Below are positions 44,433-56,818 of a DNA stretch of 64,000 nt, in pieces. This stretch comes from Linnemannia hyalina (Eukaryota > Mortierellomycota > Mortierellomycetes > Mortierellales > Mortierellaceae), in assembly GCA_019671135.1 (NCBI GenBank), contig JAHRHY010000011.1:248001-312000 (forward strand). The letters run 5' to 3'. A model generated the notes under the pieces. The model saw nothing but the letters and a program-made list of their open reading frames with translations. It did not search any database and was not told where the DNA came from. How positions within the stretch are numbered: the stretch's first letter is position 1; each line of letters begins with the position of its first letter. A program made the position numbers and the translations under genes.

Positions 44433-47400
44433 TTAAAATGGCGGTTCTATACTAAGACACAACTTTTCGAGTAAAATCAAGGTCGTCTCGTCAAGGTTGT
44501 TGCACTCGGGGTAGACCCCGCCTCCTATCCAGTTTGTTGTATGTCTATGGTGGCGAGAGGGTGCTAGGGGTGGCAGAGGTGGGAGGGTGCGGGTCTTGTC
44601 CATCTTGAGGAATGTAGAGATTACAGTGCTGATCGTGTGTCTCCTTCCTCCTCCTCCTGCAACGGATCCTTCAACTTGTCCTCTACTGACTCGGTCCACG
44701 AAACAAATTGGTGTTGCCGCTGTGGGGTTTGTAGTAGTAAAGGCGGTTGTAGTAGTTATGGTTGTAGTCATGATTGTGGTTGCAGTTGTAGTTAAGGCGG
44801 AATTAATGGCATAGTTGGTAGTGGTGGCAAAATGGTTGGAAGGTATGGTTGTGTGCTGTAAAGATGCTGCCGATGGTAAAGGTGGGTACTGAAGGATTGT
44901 TGTTCGTCTCTGACTGGCTGTGGTTGCCGTTGTTGGCGCCAGAATTTGGCTCTTAGATCCTAGTCGTCGATACTTCGACAGCGATGATCCTGAACGCGAG
45001 AGCCGTAGTGGTGGCGGCAGTCTTGGCGGCGGCAATGTTGACGGTAAAGAAGAATCAGACGCAGAAGCAGCCGCTTCCGCTTTCCGTGACGACGAAGGCA
45101 TCGATCGCGAGGCGGTTCTCTTCCGTTCATAGTTCTCCCTTGGCGGGCGATTCGACAGATCTAGGAGCGCGTCAGCAATAATAAGATCCTGTAGGCTCTG
45201 CTCCGCACCACCATCATCATCTGCGCTATATTCGTCCCCTTCATCGTCCTCGACGCCGCCGCCACCACCACTTCCGTTATCTCCCTCGTCGTCATCGTCA
45301 TCCCTCTCCTCATGACCTTGATCGTCCTCATCCTCCTCGTTATTATCGGGTCCTTGTTGCTTGTTTTTGTTGTCGTGAGTCGATAAGAGATCTCGTAGGA
45401 CCTTGGCCTTCTCGTCCGCGTCTTTCCAGTATGGGATGAGGATGGAAAAGAACCGGAAGCAGACCTCCAACTCCTCGCGGATCTCACTCTCTACGGCAGA
45501 ATCCTCGGTTTTTGACAGTTGCATGATGAGACTGTAAGAGAGGACCAACACAAAAAACAAGGAGAGAGAGAGAGGGAAAAAAAAAGAGTGTTGCAATTAG
45601 GGCTGAAATGTTCCCATCAACAATTAAGCACACATACATACTAGGGCTCACAAGGAAAACTTACATAGTCCCAGCAAGATAAACAGTAAAAGTATAGTGC
45701 CCACCTTGGTACTTTGTCATGGTATCATCAAAATTCCTGATAATGGCAATGACAGCGTGGGCAGCCTCAATACACTGTTGCATCGAACGCTCGATTATCT
45801 GAAGATCCTCGGCATCGTCCGAGTCGTAGTCGTTCTTGTCCCACTCGTTTTCTCCTCCTCCTCCTCCTTTCAGTTTCTTCCGCACATTGTCCTTGTTGCT
45901 ATCCTCGATTTGGTTCTTCATCTCAATCTCGTCCCTTGTATCTTCTCCTTCATCCTCACCGTCAACCACCTCATCATCCATCTCCTCTGACTGGGTTCTT
46001 GACGCCACCGCGGCTGTTGCTCCTGCTGCTGTTGTAACCACCATCGAAACCCTCCTCCCCCCATCTCCACTTCCACTTCCACTTCCACTTCCACTTCCAC
46101 TTCCACTTCCACTTCCACTTCCTCCATGATGACTCCTGTTCGCCGCAAGATGGGCGTTCATCAATATGGGTCGGTGCAGGATCATCACCATCAGATAATA
46201 AAAAACGGACAGGCTGACAGAGTTGAGTTCCAGCTGCTGGAAGGTCGCAATCACATTCGTCGGTCGGTAATCCTCTGGCAATTGTTCCGCCCATCGTAAA
46301 AGGTCTTTGTCCGCCTGCTCAAACTCAATTTTGCGTTCTCTGGAAGTGAAAATGTGATTTGCACGCCTCCTCTTTGGGTTGCGAAAACGTGGTGGTGAAT
46401 GAGGGTGAAGGTGGTGGTGGTGATGGTGCGGTAGCTCATTATTGGTGTTGTAGTGAGATGATATGGCTGTAGCTCTTTTCCCTGATGAATTGCTGTTGGT
46501 GGTATCACTAGTGTTACTGGATGTTGTTTCTGTTGTTGTTGATGATAACGATAAGGGCGGAACATGGTCAACGTCGGTGTGTGGATTAGATAGGGTGAGG
46601 ATGGCGGAAGAAGAGGAGGACAAGGGCCAAGTAGCGGTCAGCATCATGGTGCTGTCTGTTTCAGATGCGCATCCGTGATTAGTGAGTTTCATGACCGCTG
46701 CTGTGACGGGGATAAAGGTGCGGAAGTGTTCCAGGGGCTCGCGTCCGAGCAGCAATTGGGGGCGACTCAGAACCCGGAGGATTGACTGAGAGAAGGCACT
46801 CTGCAGCAAAGGTCCATCGTTATTCCGGGGTGCTGGTGTTTTTGTCGTTGTCGTTGGAAGGGAATAAAATGAGACCGGCTGTAAGGGTGAAGGCGTGGGC
46901 GGATTAGGAGTAGGATAAAAATGAGGACAAGGAGGCAAGGATGGCGAGAGTGGTGATGCAGAATGGCAAGGCAAGCTAGCGGAATGGGTAAACTTTGGTG
47001 ACGAATGTAGTGCTGCTGGTGATAGACTTGACGGCGATATCCGGCTCGCTCCGGGAGTAAATCGTGGGTTGGTGTTGGTGAATGTGGTACTGCCGAGTGT
47101 TGTAGATTTGTTTTGGCGCATGAGTTCGGGTGTCGGTGCAAGTTCTGGCTTGGGTGTTGTTGACACAGGTGGAATGGTTCCTGTATTCGTGCTCCTCCTC
47201 CTATCCGTTCTCTTCCACCAATCTCTTCGACCGTCAGGGAGGCGAGGTACTTCGCACTGGGCCGCATCGATTGCAGGTGGCAGTCCAGACAAGAGCGCGG
47301 CTACAGTGTCGATAAATACGAGGTAGAAAAATGTGCGGGACTTGACTTGGTTGGCCATCCATGCCTCCTCTGGTGAGAGAGAAGGGACTTGATGAGGTGA

Positions 47401-48261
47401 AGACTGAGCGCCGGCGTCGATGATGTAGTCGCGGCAGCCGTGCTCCTCATCGTCTTCCTCGCTGTACTGGCCTCCATCCTCATCGTCTCCATGTATCCTT
47501 GAATGGAAATCATAGAGTTGCAGCTCGGGCACCATCCGACAGGCCATTCCTCCGAAATGATAACCTTGCAAAGACCGTCCAGACGAGTATTCGTAGAAGG
47601 ATAGCAATAGTGCTGTGTGAAGGTAGCTCATCGTAACCTCGGAGGTAACTTGACGGCTGAGAGCGGCTCGGACGCGGACCGCAAAGGGTTCTCCGGAGAG
47701 ATAAGGCGGTGACGCGAGGACGGCCGGGTGGGTTGAAAATCTGGCAGCGATAGCACACATGGCGTCAACGAGGCAAGGGTCGACAATTCCTTGGTCATAT
47801 TCGCTCAAGAAGGCTAACGGGTCAAAGAAATTGAAATAGTGAAAACAGTGCTCGAAAAAGAGGCTGAGTAAATGGTCGACGACTTCCTTAGAGCACGCGT
47901 TGGGGACCGCAGGAGTCGTTGACGAAGATGGCGCTGCGGCCATTGCGGCGATCCCTGGTACAGTCGTTGCCGTCATGGAGCTGAATGAACGCGACCTCCC
48001 CGAAAACGATAAAGCTGGCGTGGACGACGATGGTGTGAGGAGCAAATAGTCTCGAGGCGGCGCGGACAGGTGCGAATTATACAGAGCTGGAGCGGATGCG
48101 GAGGTTATGTGTACTCGACTCTTCCTGTTCGAAGCAAGAGGTGCTGCAGGTCCTGTTGTACGCGTAGTAGACGCTGATGATGGTCCTTGCTTGTCCCGTC
48201 GATCGTTGATGTCGGGATGAGGGTCTAGAGCCGTGTTGACGTTGGCGTCGCTGCTCCTCCT

Positions 48262-48292
<31 letters not shown>

Positions 48293-49216
48293 GTGTCGGT
48301 AGTTTGTGACGATGGATTCGGCGCGCCCTTGTTGGTGTTGCTGTTGGATGAGCCGAGGGGTCGTCCTCTGGTCTTTTGGACAGCAAGGAAAGTGCAGTCC
48401 TTGTTGACCATTTGACAACGGCCACATCTCGGTAGGAGGTAATCTATTGGACACCATAAAAAAAGCAAAGAAATTAATAAGCTGAATGGCGAACGAGATA
48501 TGTGCGGAGTGGGTCGAGAAGGAAGCAAGGGAGTGGGGGGAGGAAAAGAGCAAAGGAGAGCAGGGGCATACATAAAAAACAGAAAGAACATAAAGGAGCT
48601 GTGAAGTCTGTTGAGTCAACCATGCAACAGCAGCAGCAGATCCGTTTTTGTTTGTATCACTGTGCAGCAATGAAAGCTCTTCCATTTATCTCCCCCTTTC
48701 CTAATACCTACTGCTTCTACTGCCTCTTCACACGACCCTTTTGATCCCTTTATTCTCTCTTTACACAGACAAGAATGTCTTTGTGTAAAAAAAAATGTTA
48801 ATCGACAGAAATGTCTTTTGTTCCTGAATGTCTTACGAGCATCCAGCCCATCCTTTCCTCTTTTTGCTCTCTTGAGTAGTGAGTTCTGTCAGTTCGTCTT
48901 TGTGTCTTTCCTTGTCAGTCCCTCTTTTTTTTTTGTTCCCTTCTTTTACAATTGATACTCAATTACAGAAACGGACATCAATTAGCCACGGAGAGGGTAT
49001 GAGGGACAGAAGTTGTAATAAATGATTGTCGCCTCCAAATCAATTAGTAGTACCACACTGTCGTTTGCGCTCACGGCAGCGGTCGCAGGCCTGGGTCACT
49101 CGTGTACGTCGATTGGTCCAGGTCAGTAGCTGGGCCTGTCGTTTGGCATGATGCTCATCGGAGGAATTGTGCTGATCCTGACTGGACTGAATGGGCGCAA
49201 TGGAAGGTCGATCCAT
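44433..49216 (-). CDS. Zn2Cys6 fungal transcription factor
   Basis: Three exons on the minus strand (49216-49054, 48443-45665, 45531-44433) give 1346 aa in consistent phase. The zinc cluster is C44-D-R-C47, C54, C61-G-R-C64, C71, spacing CX2CX6CX6CX2CX6C, and is split by a 610-bp intron just after C54. This binuclear cluster binds GC-rich DNA half-sites. The middle (about residues 215-330 and beyond) contains SLFFEHCFHYFNFFDPLAFL, VDAMCAIAARFS and the LHTALLLSFYEYSSGR helix, typical of the fungal-specific transcription-factor (MHR) domain. It is punctuated by long Ser/Thr/Pro-rich inserts. A Ser-Gly dipeptide run and very acidic stretches (DDEGDE, EEDEDD) occur in the second half and may be activation regions. 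Target genes unknown. Confidence 0.87.
46066..46123 (-). repeat. Hexanucleotide repeat encoding (Ser-Gly)n
   Basis: About nine CTTCCA units on + (TGGAAG on the coding strand) inside the transcription-factor gene, encoding alternating Gly and Ser. Length changes stay in frame. Confidence 0.85.
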
Positions 49217-49925
49217 GGAGACCGCCTTTTTTTAGGGTGTTGGGTAAATGTCAGAAAGTGAAGGTGATGAAGAGAGAATGAAAAAGAGGAAAAAGCGAAT
49301 GAGTTTGAAATGAGAAAAAGAGATGCGACAAAGGTCCATCAAAAAAAAAAAAAAAAAAAAAAAATATCAACAAATTAAAACCAAAAGAAAAGTGAGGGGA
49401 GATGTTTTTTGGAGTCAGTTGTTTTTATTAATGTTTTTTTTTACAGTTGCTTCTTCATTTCGTAGAAAAAATACTTTTTCTGGGTTAGACTTAGGAAGGA
49501 GTAGAGTGAGAGAGACAAGACAGAGAGATAGGGGATTAGGGGGCAGGGAGATGGGGAGAGAGGGGAGATATGCTGCTGTGGGCTTGCTCTGTCTGGGGAA
49601 AGGAAAAGGAGACAACTATCCACCTTTGGCCATGGCCAAATTGAAAAAAAGGGAAAAATATACTTATTTTCAAACCGCAGCTAAGAAGAAGGGCCGAATA
49701 ATATTAACGAGGAGACGATCAGGGAGCTGAGCCAGAACAGAGATCATCATCAAGATGGGCAATATCGTCGAGCTCGTTCATTCATTCATTCACTCGTCTT
49801 AGGGGACCGAATGAGTAATTATTCCGTCTTCTCCTCTACTCTTTCTTTTTGTTGCTGCAGGGACTAATTCATACACCGTCCTTCTCTTTCTCTCACAGTT
49901 ATCCTCCTCTTATCCTACTCTGCTG

Positions 49926-49927
<2 letters not shown>

Positions 49928-50015
<88 letters not shown>

Positions 50016-50038
50016 GTCTCTCTGTCTTTTTCTCTGTG
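49928..50038 (+). repeat. (CT)n microsatellite, about 110 bp
   Basis: Nearly pure CT dinucleotide repeat for about 78 bases, then interrupted by CTGTCT units. Confidence 0.9.
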
Positions 50039-50671
50039 TCTATCTGTCTTTCTCTCTGTGTCTATCTGCTTACTTACTCTTGTTCATATGTCTTGCTCGA
50101 CAGGCTATTGGCTGTGTCCCAATTCGGTTATGAGCGCCGACTACTCGGGTGTCTACCGCTCATGTTTTCCTTCCATGATGAAGGCATCAGTTTCAATTCT
50201 ATTGCTCGTGATTGGTCAAATACTTTTTTTTTTCTCTATTCCTGTTCCGCTGGAGAAGTACTCCTCTCTTTTTGTTTTCTCAGCAGCTATCTTTTCTTTT
50301 TGTTGCATACAAATGAAAAAAAAAAAAGAACCGACAAGTTGGGCCAAGGTGCACATTCAGTGACCCCACTTGTCGGCACCACATATAAAAAAAAACATTT
50401 AGATACCTTGGTTCGTGAATAGCAGGATAGACGACGATCATGATCGTCGAGGCAGCGAATTAAAAATTATCCCAAGAAGAGCTGAGCACAGGATCACTTG
50501 TCCGGTCTTTAATTTCTGACATGGTTCTCAATAGATCTGAAAAGGTAAAATCAATACCTGGTCACCTCAGCAAAAGAAACAAAAACCCTCTTGGAACGGA
50601 ACTCCCTTCGGACTTTTCAAGAATCATCGTTTGTCCATTTTCTTCTTCTTCTAGACATAGTCGCCCTCTTC

Positions 50672-50696
50672 TTTTTTTTTTTTTTTTTTTTTTTTT
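50672..50696 (+). repeat. Poly(T) tract, 25 nt
   Basis: Uninterrupted T run in the gene-poor region. Confidence 0.9.
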
Positions 50697-51033
50697 GCTA
50701 GTATAGAGGGCGCATGGAACTGTAGTGCTGCGTTTTGGTTCTTTGTCAACCATTCCACTCTTTTGGGGTGATTGCGTCATACAGAACCATAACTATTTTT
50801 TTTTCTTCCGTTAAGCATTGATAACAAACAAACATGAAAATGGCAGAACAGACACCAGTTACTGACACAGGAATGTAGGAATTAGTTATGCCAGCATTTT
50901 TTTCTTCTCTTACCGCTGTCAACTCGTTGGTTCAGCCTTCTTGCAACGATGGGCGATTCATCTTCCAAATAATGGGTCGAGGGTGCAATCGAAAGTAGAT
51001 CCGAGAATGCACTCAGTTCCTCCAATGTGCCAA

Positions 51034-51064
<31 letters not shown>

Positions 51065-52324
51065 GCATCCACTTGAATTGTCGATCTGAGTCTGCCCTCG
51101 ATAGAGTGTAAACAAACTTGCCAACCACGCGGTCTCGGAAATGACAATTCTCCACATCCCAACGGAAAAGGATCAACTGTCGATGGCAGTGTAGCAAAAT
51201 GAGTAGCAACAGCATTATCCATGGCTTACGTTCATTGCGGAATAATGTTTCGGTATGACCTACTGTAGAGGCCATTCTTCGTCCAGTACGCCAAGGCCAA
51301 CTCCAACCACATGTGATTTTCATGCCAACGTTCATTTCAAACCAGTGACATGTCGATCTTGTCCAAACCCCTCTCCAACCTAAAAAAATCCCCTCCAACT
51401 TAAAAAAAACACCCTCTTGCTGTCCCTATTTTTACCTTATCATAATTCATAAAATTCACTCCCGAAAGGTAGACACAAGATCATGAATTCCGCTAAACCT
51501 AACTCCATAACATTTTAAGCTTGTGGGGTGCATTTTCTTTGGCTATCTGTTAAATTTGAGGATACTTTTTACTGTTCCGCCGATTTGTTCCAGTTTCTGA
51601 ACCCCTCCTTGAAAAGCGGATAAGGGGCGAAAAACAATGAAGTTTACCAACAACAGTGAACAACAATGTTTACTCAGAGGCGATAACACAACAATCAAAA
51701 CAAACACGCAAATGAACAAACAACAAAAGGCGCAAGCGAGATATGTTCATTGGTCGCCTTTGGCTGCACCTGGCCTTGATACCCGGAGTCCGGACCCTTA
51801 TGTTTACAATTATTGATTTTTTTTTGTTCGTACCCAGATAACTTCAGATGTCATCCTGACCACTCTGGGTTTAAGAGTCATTTTTCAATGTCACAGGCAC
51901 AGAAACTGTATTGCGGTGTGCGGTCGAGGTTTCTGGATGTCATGTGCAAAGCCAGTAAGAATCCACAAAGCAGGGAAGCTGCAAGGAGCGACCGAGAACG
52001 CGCCCAAAAAGAGGACGGCAATGAACTTTGTGTCCATGCTCACGATCTCGCGTGTAATGTGGAGTATAGATGAGCAGGCAGAGATGGACGAATTGGCCAC
52101 AGCTCAATGTACCACATGCATCTCTCAAGGCTTAAGAGCCCATCCACTGCAAGCACATTTGTTTTTGTTTTTGTTTCTGTTTTTGTTTTCGTTTTGACAC
52201 AAGTCCTGTGAAGTCGTTCCTCTGCAGACTACTCCTCCCGCATAGTACACAATACAATTTCAAATATGCACATTCTTTCTCAACACCCAATGGCGCGTAT
52301 GGGACCAACTGTCCTGAAAGCATC

Positions 52325-52326
<2 letters not shown>

Positions 52327-52358
<32 letters not shown>
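52327..52358 (+). repeat. Poly(T) tract, 32 nt
   Basis: Longest homopolymer in the window; no adjacent gene recognised. Confidence 0.9.
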
Positions 52359-52359
<1 letters not shown>

Positions 52360-53533
52360 GTTGATGCTGAGAGCGCTTGATATAGTTGATAAAGTCAACT
52401 GGTAAACAGTATCTCCAAATACTGGGATGTGTTTTGGGGGAAAAAATAGCTGTTTGCTTTATGATACAAATCGGGAAAGAAAAAAAAGAGAAAATGGAAA
52501 AGGCTGGCACTGAGAGAGATAAATGTGTGTGGCGGGAGGAGGAGGAAGAGGAGAGAAGGGGCTGCGTCGATCGCTCTATAACGTCTCTGGTCTTGTTGCT
52601 TCACAACGTTCATCTCATCTGTTGGTTGTACAATAGGGCTGACGGGACGTGAGATGGGGAGGAGGAGAACAAAGGGAGGGGAGCAGATTGATGTGTAGAG
52701 GTGAGCACAGAGTGCTGAGGAGTCTCAAAAGACCATAGTAGATTGAGCGTGAACGCTTGACGGTTGTGCTGACAAAGACAATGATCTTTCTGGTAAAACG
52801 AGCAGGGGGAAGAAAGGAGAGGAAGACCAGTTACAAACACAGAGAGAAGAATGGAAAGCCCGTGTTAAAACGTTGAATAAAATGTAGCTGAAGCTGATAT
52901 CCATATTGTCCATGCTTACAATAACCCAATTTTTCACAATGCGTACTTTGTTTGTGCTTCCAGCTGTTGCGCTTCAATGAGCTCCTCTGACAAAAATCAT
53001 GTGTCCAAGACTCCAACGAAAAACCTCCCCGAGAGACGATAGACGCCAGTGAGAACTCGCTCTGAAATGAGTAAAGGCTTTGTAGAAAGCAACGATGGCC
53101 AGATCTGCCAGTTGATAAGACATGAACGTAAATGGTGCGCTGAGGCAGTGATACAGAGATCCGGGTGTAAAGAGGCCGCCCAATCCAAATCAAAGTGGGA
53201 AAAGTCGTGAGAAAGGAGGGAGAGATGACGGGAGGTAGGTGCAAGACTCCATAGTTTGGTAGGGGGACTTGTCAGTGAGGAAGTGAGACAGTGACAGGAA
53301 GTGCGCAAAGTAGGGGTGGAACATCGAGGAAAGAACTTTGATTGAAATGAAAATAATAAAATGGTACTGAAAAAGAAAGAAAACGAAAGTAACATGTCTG
53401 CGCGCACAAGTTGGAAAGCGAATGGAGGGAAAGTTGTGTCGGTGATGGGGGGTAGAAGGGATTCAAGCAGGTAAAGCAAAAGAGGTAGTGATGAGAGGAG
53501 GACGTGGAGGAGCACGCGTTGCATGTCTCCTGT

Positions 53534-54112
53534 TTACCGGTAAGGCTGGTAGGCCGTGGCTGCTGCCTGGTATCCTGCTGCTGGTTGTTGGTATCCTGCT
53601 GCTTGATAGCCTGTGGCGGCGGCAGCAGGGTAAGCACCTGCTGCAGTAGGGTACGCACCGGCGGCTGGGTAGGCGGTTGCTGCTGCACCTCCTGCTGCAG
53701 GATAGGCACCGGCGGCCGTTGGGTAGGCTGCTGTTGCTTGATAGCCTGTCGCTTGTTGGTAGCCTGTAGCGGCGGCCTGATATCCTCCTGCAGCAGCAGG
53801 GTAGGCACCAGCTCCAGCGGCAGCCGGGTAACCAGTGGCAGTGGCCGGGTAGGCGGTAGCTCCAGCGGGATACGCAGCAGCAGGGTAAGCTGTTGCTGCT
53901 GCGGCCTGATATCCGTTTGCAGCGGCCGCTGGGTAGGCAGTGGCGCCAGCTTGATATCCCGCGGCAGGTGTTTGGTATGCTGCTGCGGCCTGTGCTTGTT
54001 GTTGGTACGCAGTAGCAGCGGCAGGAGTCTGATACGTGGCTGCAGCCTGATATCCGTAGTTCTGGGCATATGCTTGGGAGTAGGCGGCCTGCTGCTGTTG
54101 AGCCTGCTGTGC

Positions 54113-54143
<31 letters not shown>

Positions 54144-56818
54144 TGGTGTTGCTGCTGAAGTGCTGTTGGTGGAGGTTGAGCAGGCAAAGGGGGTTGGCGT
54201 CCAGCATAACCGTTAGCTGCAGCTCCATATCCTGTGGCGGTAGCAGCGGCGGATGGGTTGTTCTGGTTCAAGGGAATGCTGTTGACACCAGCGTTGTTGT
54301 TTGCAGCTGCAGCTGGGTTGTTGAATCCAGGTGTGTTTTGCTGTCCTGCACGGTTCGAAGCTCCTCCGGTAAAGCCGCCTCTGCCACCTCCACGGCCTCC
54401 GCGACCAGCGTTCGATGGGCGCTTGTATGGAGTCGCCTGCTCAGAGGGGTTTTGCCAATCACGTCCATTGGGTCCGTTAGGTCCTCGAGTGGGCCCGCCA
54501 GCACCAACTGGAACTGGAGGAGCCACATTCACCTGACCGTTAGGGTACCACTCTTGCTGGTAAGGGGCGGCAGCAGCAGCCACTGGGGCAGCTACTGGAG
54601 GCTGATGAGCATACTGTTCATAACCCTGGGCCGGTGGCTGTTGACCGTAGGCTTGAGCAGCAGGAGCTGCCTGGCCATAGGGCGCAGCATATGCACCGGC
54701 AGCAGCAGCGGGTGGTCCGGCATTTGGTGCGTTATGGAAGGAGGGATCCTGTGCCGCATTTGGATTAGGAGACCCGGCGGGAAGTTGGTTGCCCTGTTGA
54801 TTCCAAGTGGAAAGAAGAAGACACAGTTAATGAATGCTCCAAATCTAATTTCGCATGCAATATGTCGCTCATTTATCATGCAAGGAGTACTTTACCTGAT
54901 CCCAACGCATGCCCTTTGCATAGTCAAAGATCGACTTGACATCACCTCCTTTGGGTCCTCTGGCCGGACCAGGAGGAGGGGGTCCCTGGTTCTGCATAAG
55001 AGGGCCTTGAGGAGGGCCTTGAGGAGGCAGAGGAGGGCCGCGAGGGGCGCGTGGAGGTCTCTGTCTATCGTTGTGATCCGGTCCTTGGAATCGAGGTGGC
55101 TGCTGTTGGTTTTGATGCTGCTGTTGCTGCTGGTTTTGATGATGAGCTGGACCAGGAGGGCCGTTCTGATGAGGCTGCTGCTGCTGCTGTTGCTGCTGCT
55201 GTTGGCGCTGCTGATAGTGAGGAGGTCTCTGCTGCGGCTGCTGGAAATTCTGATCATTGGGTCCAGAAACGAAAGGCCCGTTGTTTTGGTTATTGAAGTT
55301 GTTGCTGTTGGTGTTGTTGTTGGGGTGATTGTTGGGGTGATGGGGGCCATGGTGGTTCTGGTTCTGGTTCTGGTATTGGTTGTTGTTATTGTGGAACCCT
55401 TGATTGTTGTTGTTGAACCCTTGGTTGTTGTTATTGTTGTTGAAGTTATCGCGAGGACGCTGCTGGAAGTGGTCACCCTGGCGACCGCCACGGTAAGGCT
55501 CTTCACGACGGTAGGGTCTTTGGTCTTGCATACCACCTAGTAACAAAGGATTAGATCATAAAAATGTATCAGTACCCGAGTCTAATGAGTTCGACGAGGA
55601 CTTTTGGATCCCAGAGTGTTAAATGGTGACGCGTCTTGACAAAAGGTGTGGAAGAGAATTGACCAATCACAAGATGGTATCTCAAGATACAGCAAGTGTG
55701 TGATCATGCTCAACTATCAAGTAGGGTGGTGCCTTACCTCGGAATCCGCCACGACGAATGGGACCAGGACCAGTATGATGGTTGTTACCGCCGCTATTGT
55801 TGCTATTGTTGTTGTAAAAGTTGCCGCTGTTACCGCCGTTGTTGTGGTTGTTCTGGTTATTGAAATTGTTGTTGTTGTTATTATGGTGATTGAGGTTGTT
55901 GTAATTGTTGTTTTGATGGTTAGGCCCGTTGTTCATGTTGTTGTTGTTGTTGTTGTTGCTGTTAGGACCATTGTTGTTATTGTTATTGTTGAAGGGTCTT
56001 GGGTTGTTGAAGTTGCGACTGTTGTTCTGAAACCCATAGCGGTTGTTGAAGCCTCCACGACCACCTCTCTGGTAGGGTCGGCTGTAGTTGTTGTTGTTGT
56101 GGTGAGGGTGATGGTTGTTGTTCCCCTTTCCAGACGGGTTAGCATTGGCAGCAGGAGCTGCCTTGGTGGCAGACTGGCCCTCTCCGGTCGTTTCAGCACT
56201 GGTTTTTGCGTTGTCACTCTTGGCCTCCACAGCAGCTTTCTCGGAAGGTGCGGGGACGGAGGACGCGAGCTCTGTGCCCTTGTAGCCCTCGTCCTGCTCG
56301 GTATAAGGGTCGGCAGAGGCATTAGCTGTAGGGGCGGCAGAGGCCTTGGGATCGGTCTCCATAGCAGACGAGTTGGCTTGGCTCGACTCTGCACCCTCGT
56401 TGGTGGGCCCGTCAGTTTCGATACCTTGATTGGTGGAGGTCTCCTGTTGGTTGGTCTCGACAGCGGTCTCTGGGTTAGCAGGTTCGCCCATCACTGTGTC
56501 GGCTCCTTGAGAGGGTTCAGCCTGTGCCGGCGCTGATGCAGATTCAGCAGCAGGTGCTGACGACTGGTTGTCGGCTGTGGAGTCAGTGATGATGGCGTTG
56601 TCATCTTTGGGTGTTGCTGCTGGAGCAGCATCTGCTGTTGTGGCTTCTGCTGGGGTCTCTTGAGGAGCGATGACAGGTTTCTCGATGGTGGGAATAGGGA
56701 CAGGCGCCTCGACTGCAGTCTCGACAGGGACAGGAGCAGCGACAGGGACGGGGACAGGGACGGCAGCGGTGTCAGGGCCAAGGATAGCGGATTCTGACTT
56801 GTCTGGAATATCAGCCAT
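53534..56818 (-). CDS. Prion-like, RGG- and N/Q-rich protein
   Basis: Three exons on the minus strand (56818-55738, 55536-54896, 54793-53534) give 993 aa in frame. Nearly the whole protein is low-complexity, in blocks: an acidic Ala/Pro/Glu/Ser-rich N-terminus (1-235); an Asn-rich block with RGG/RGGF boxes (about 240-360); a second Asn/Gln block with PYRREEPYRGGR and poly-Gln; a Pro/Gly-rich stretch; a short ordered-looking segment GGDVKSIFDYAKGMRWDQ; another RGG cluster (GRGGRGGGRGG); poly-Gln; and finally about 25 imperfect repeats built on YPAA, YQAA and GYQ. No RRM, KH or other folded domain is visible. Composition resembles RNA-binding scaffolds of ribonucleoprotein granules. It faces away from ATG4 across an 811-bp promoter region. 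Confidence 0.8.

Larger units (their letters stand above)
49217..53533. other. Gene-poor region rich in simple sequence
   Basis: About 4.3 kb without a supported gene. It includes poly(A) at 49341-49364, a long (CT)n at about 49928-50038, and poly(T) at 50672-50696, 51037-51064 and 52327-52358. Minus-strand frames between 52830 and 53250 have some hydrophobic character (e.g. MSYQLADLAIVAFYKAF) but stops in every frame prevent a model; they might be a decayed gene. Confidence 0.5.

Noticed and set aside
49928..50038. Possible CRISPR-like or structured array
   Set aside because: It is a simple CT dinucleotide repeat without spacers.
53504..55540. 678-codon plus-strand frame
   Set aside because: Antisense shadow of the repeat-rich prion-like gene: long because CAG/GCN-type codons lack stops in reverse. 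The minus model has consistent splicing.
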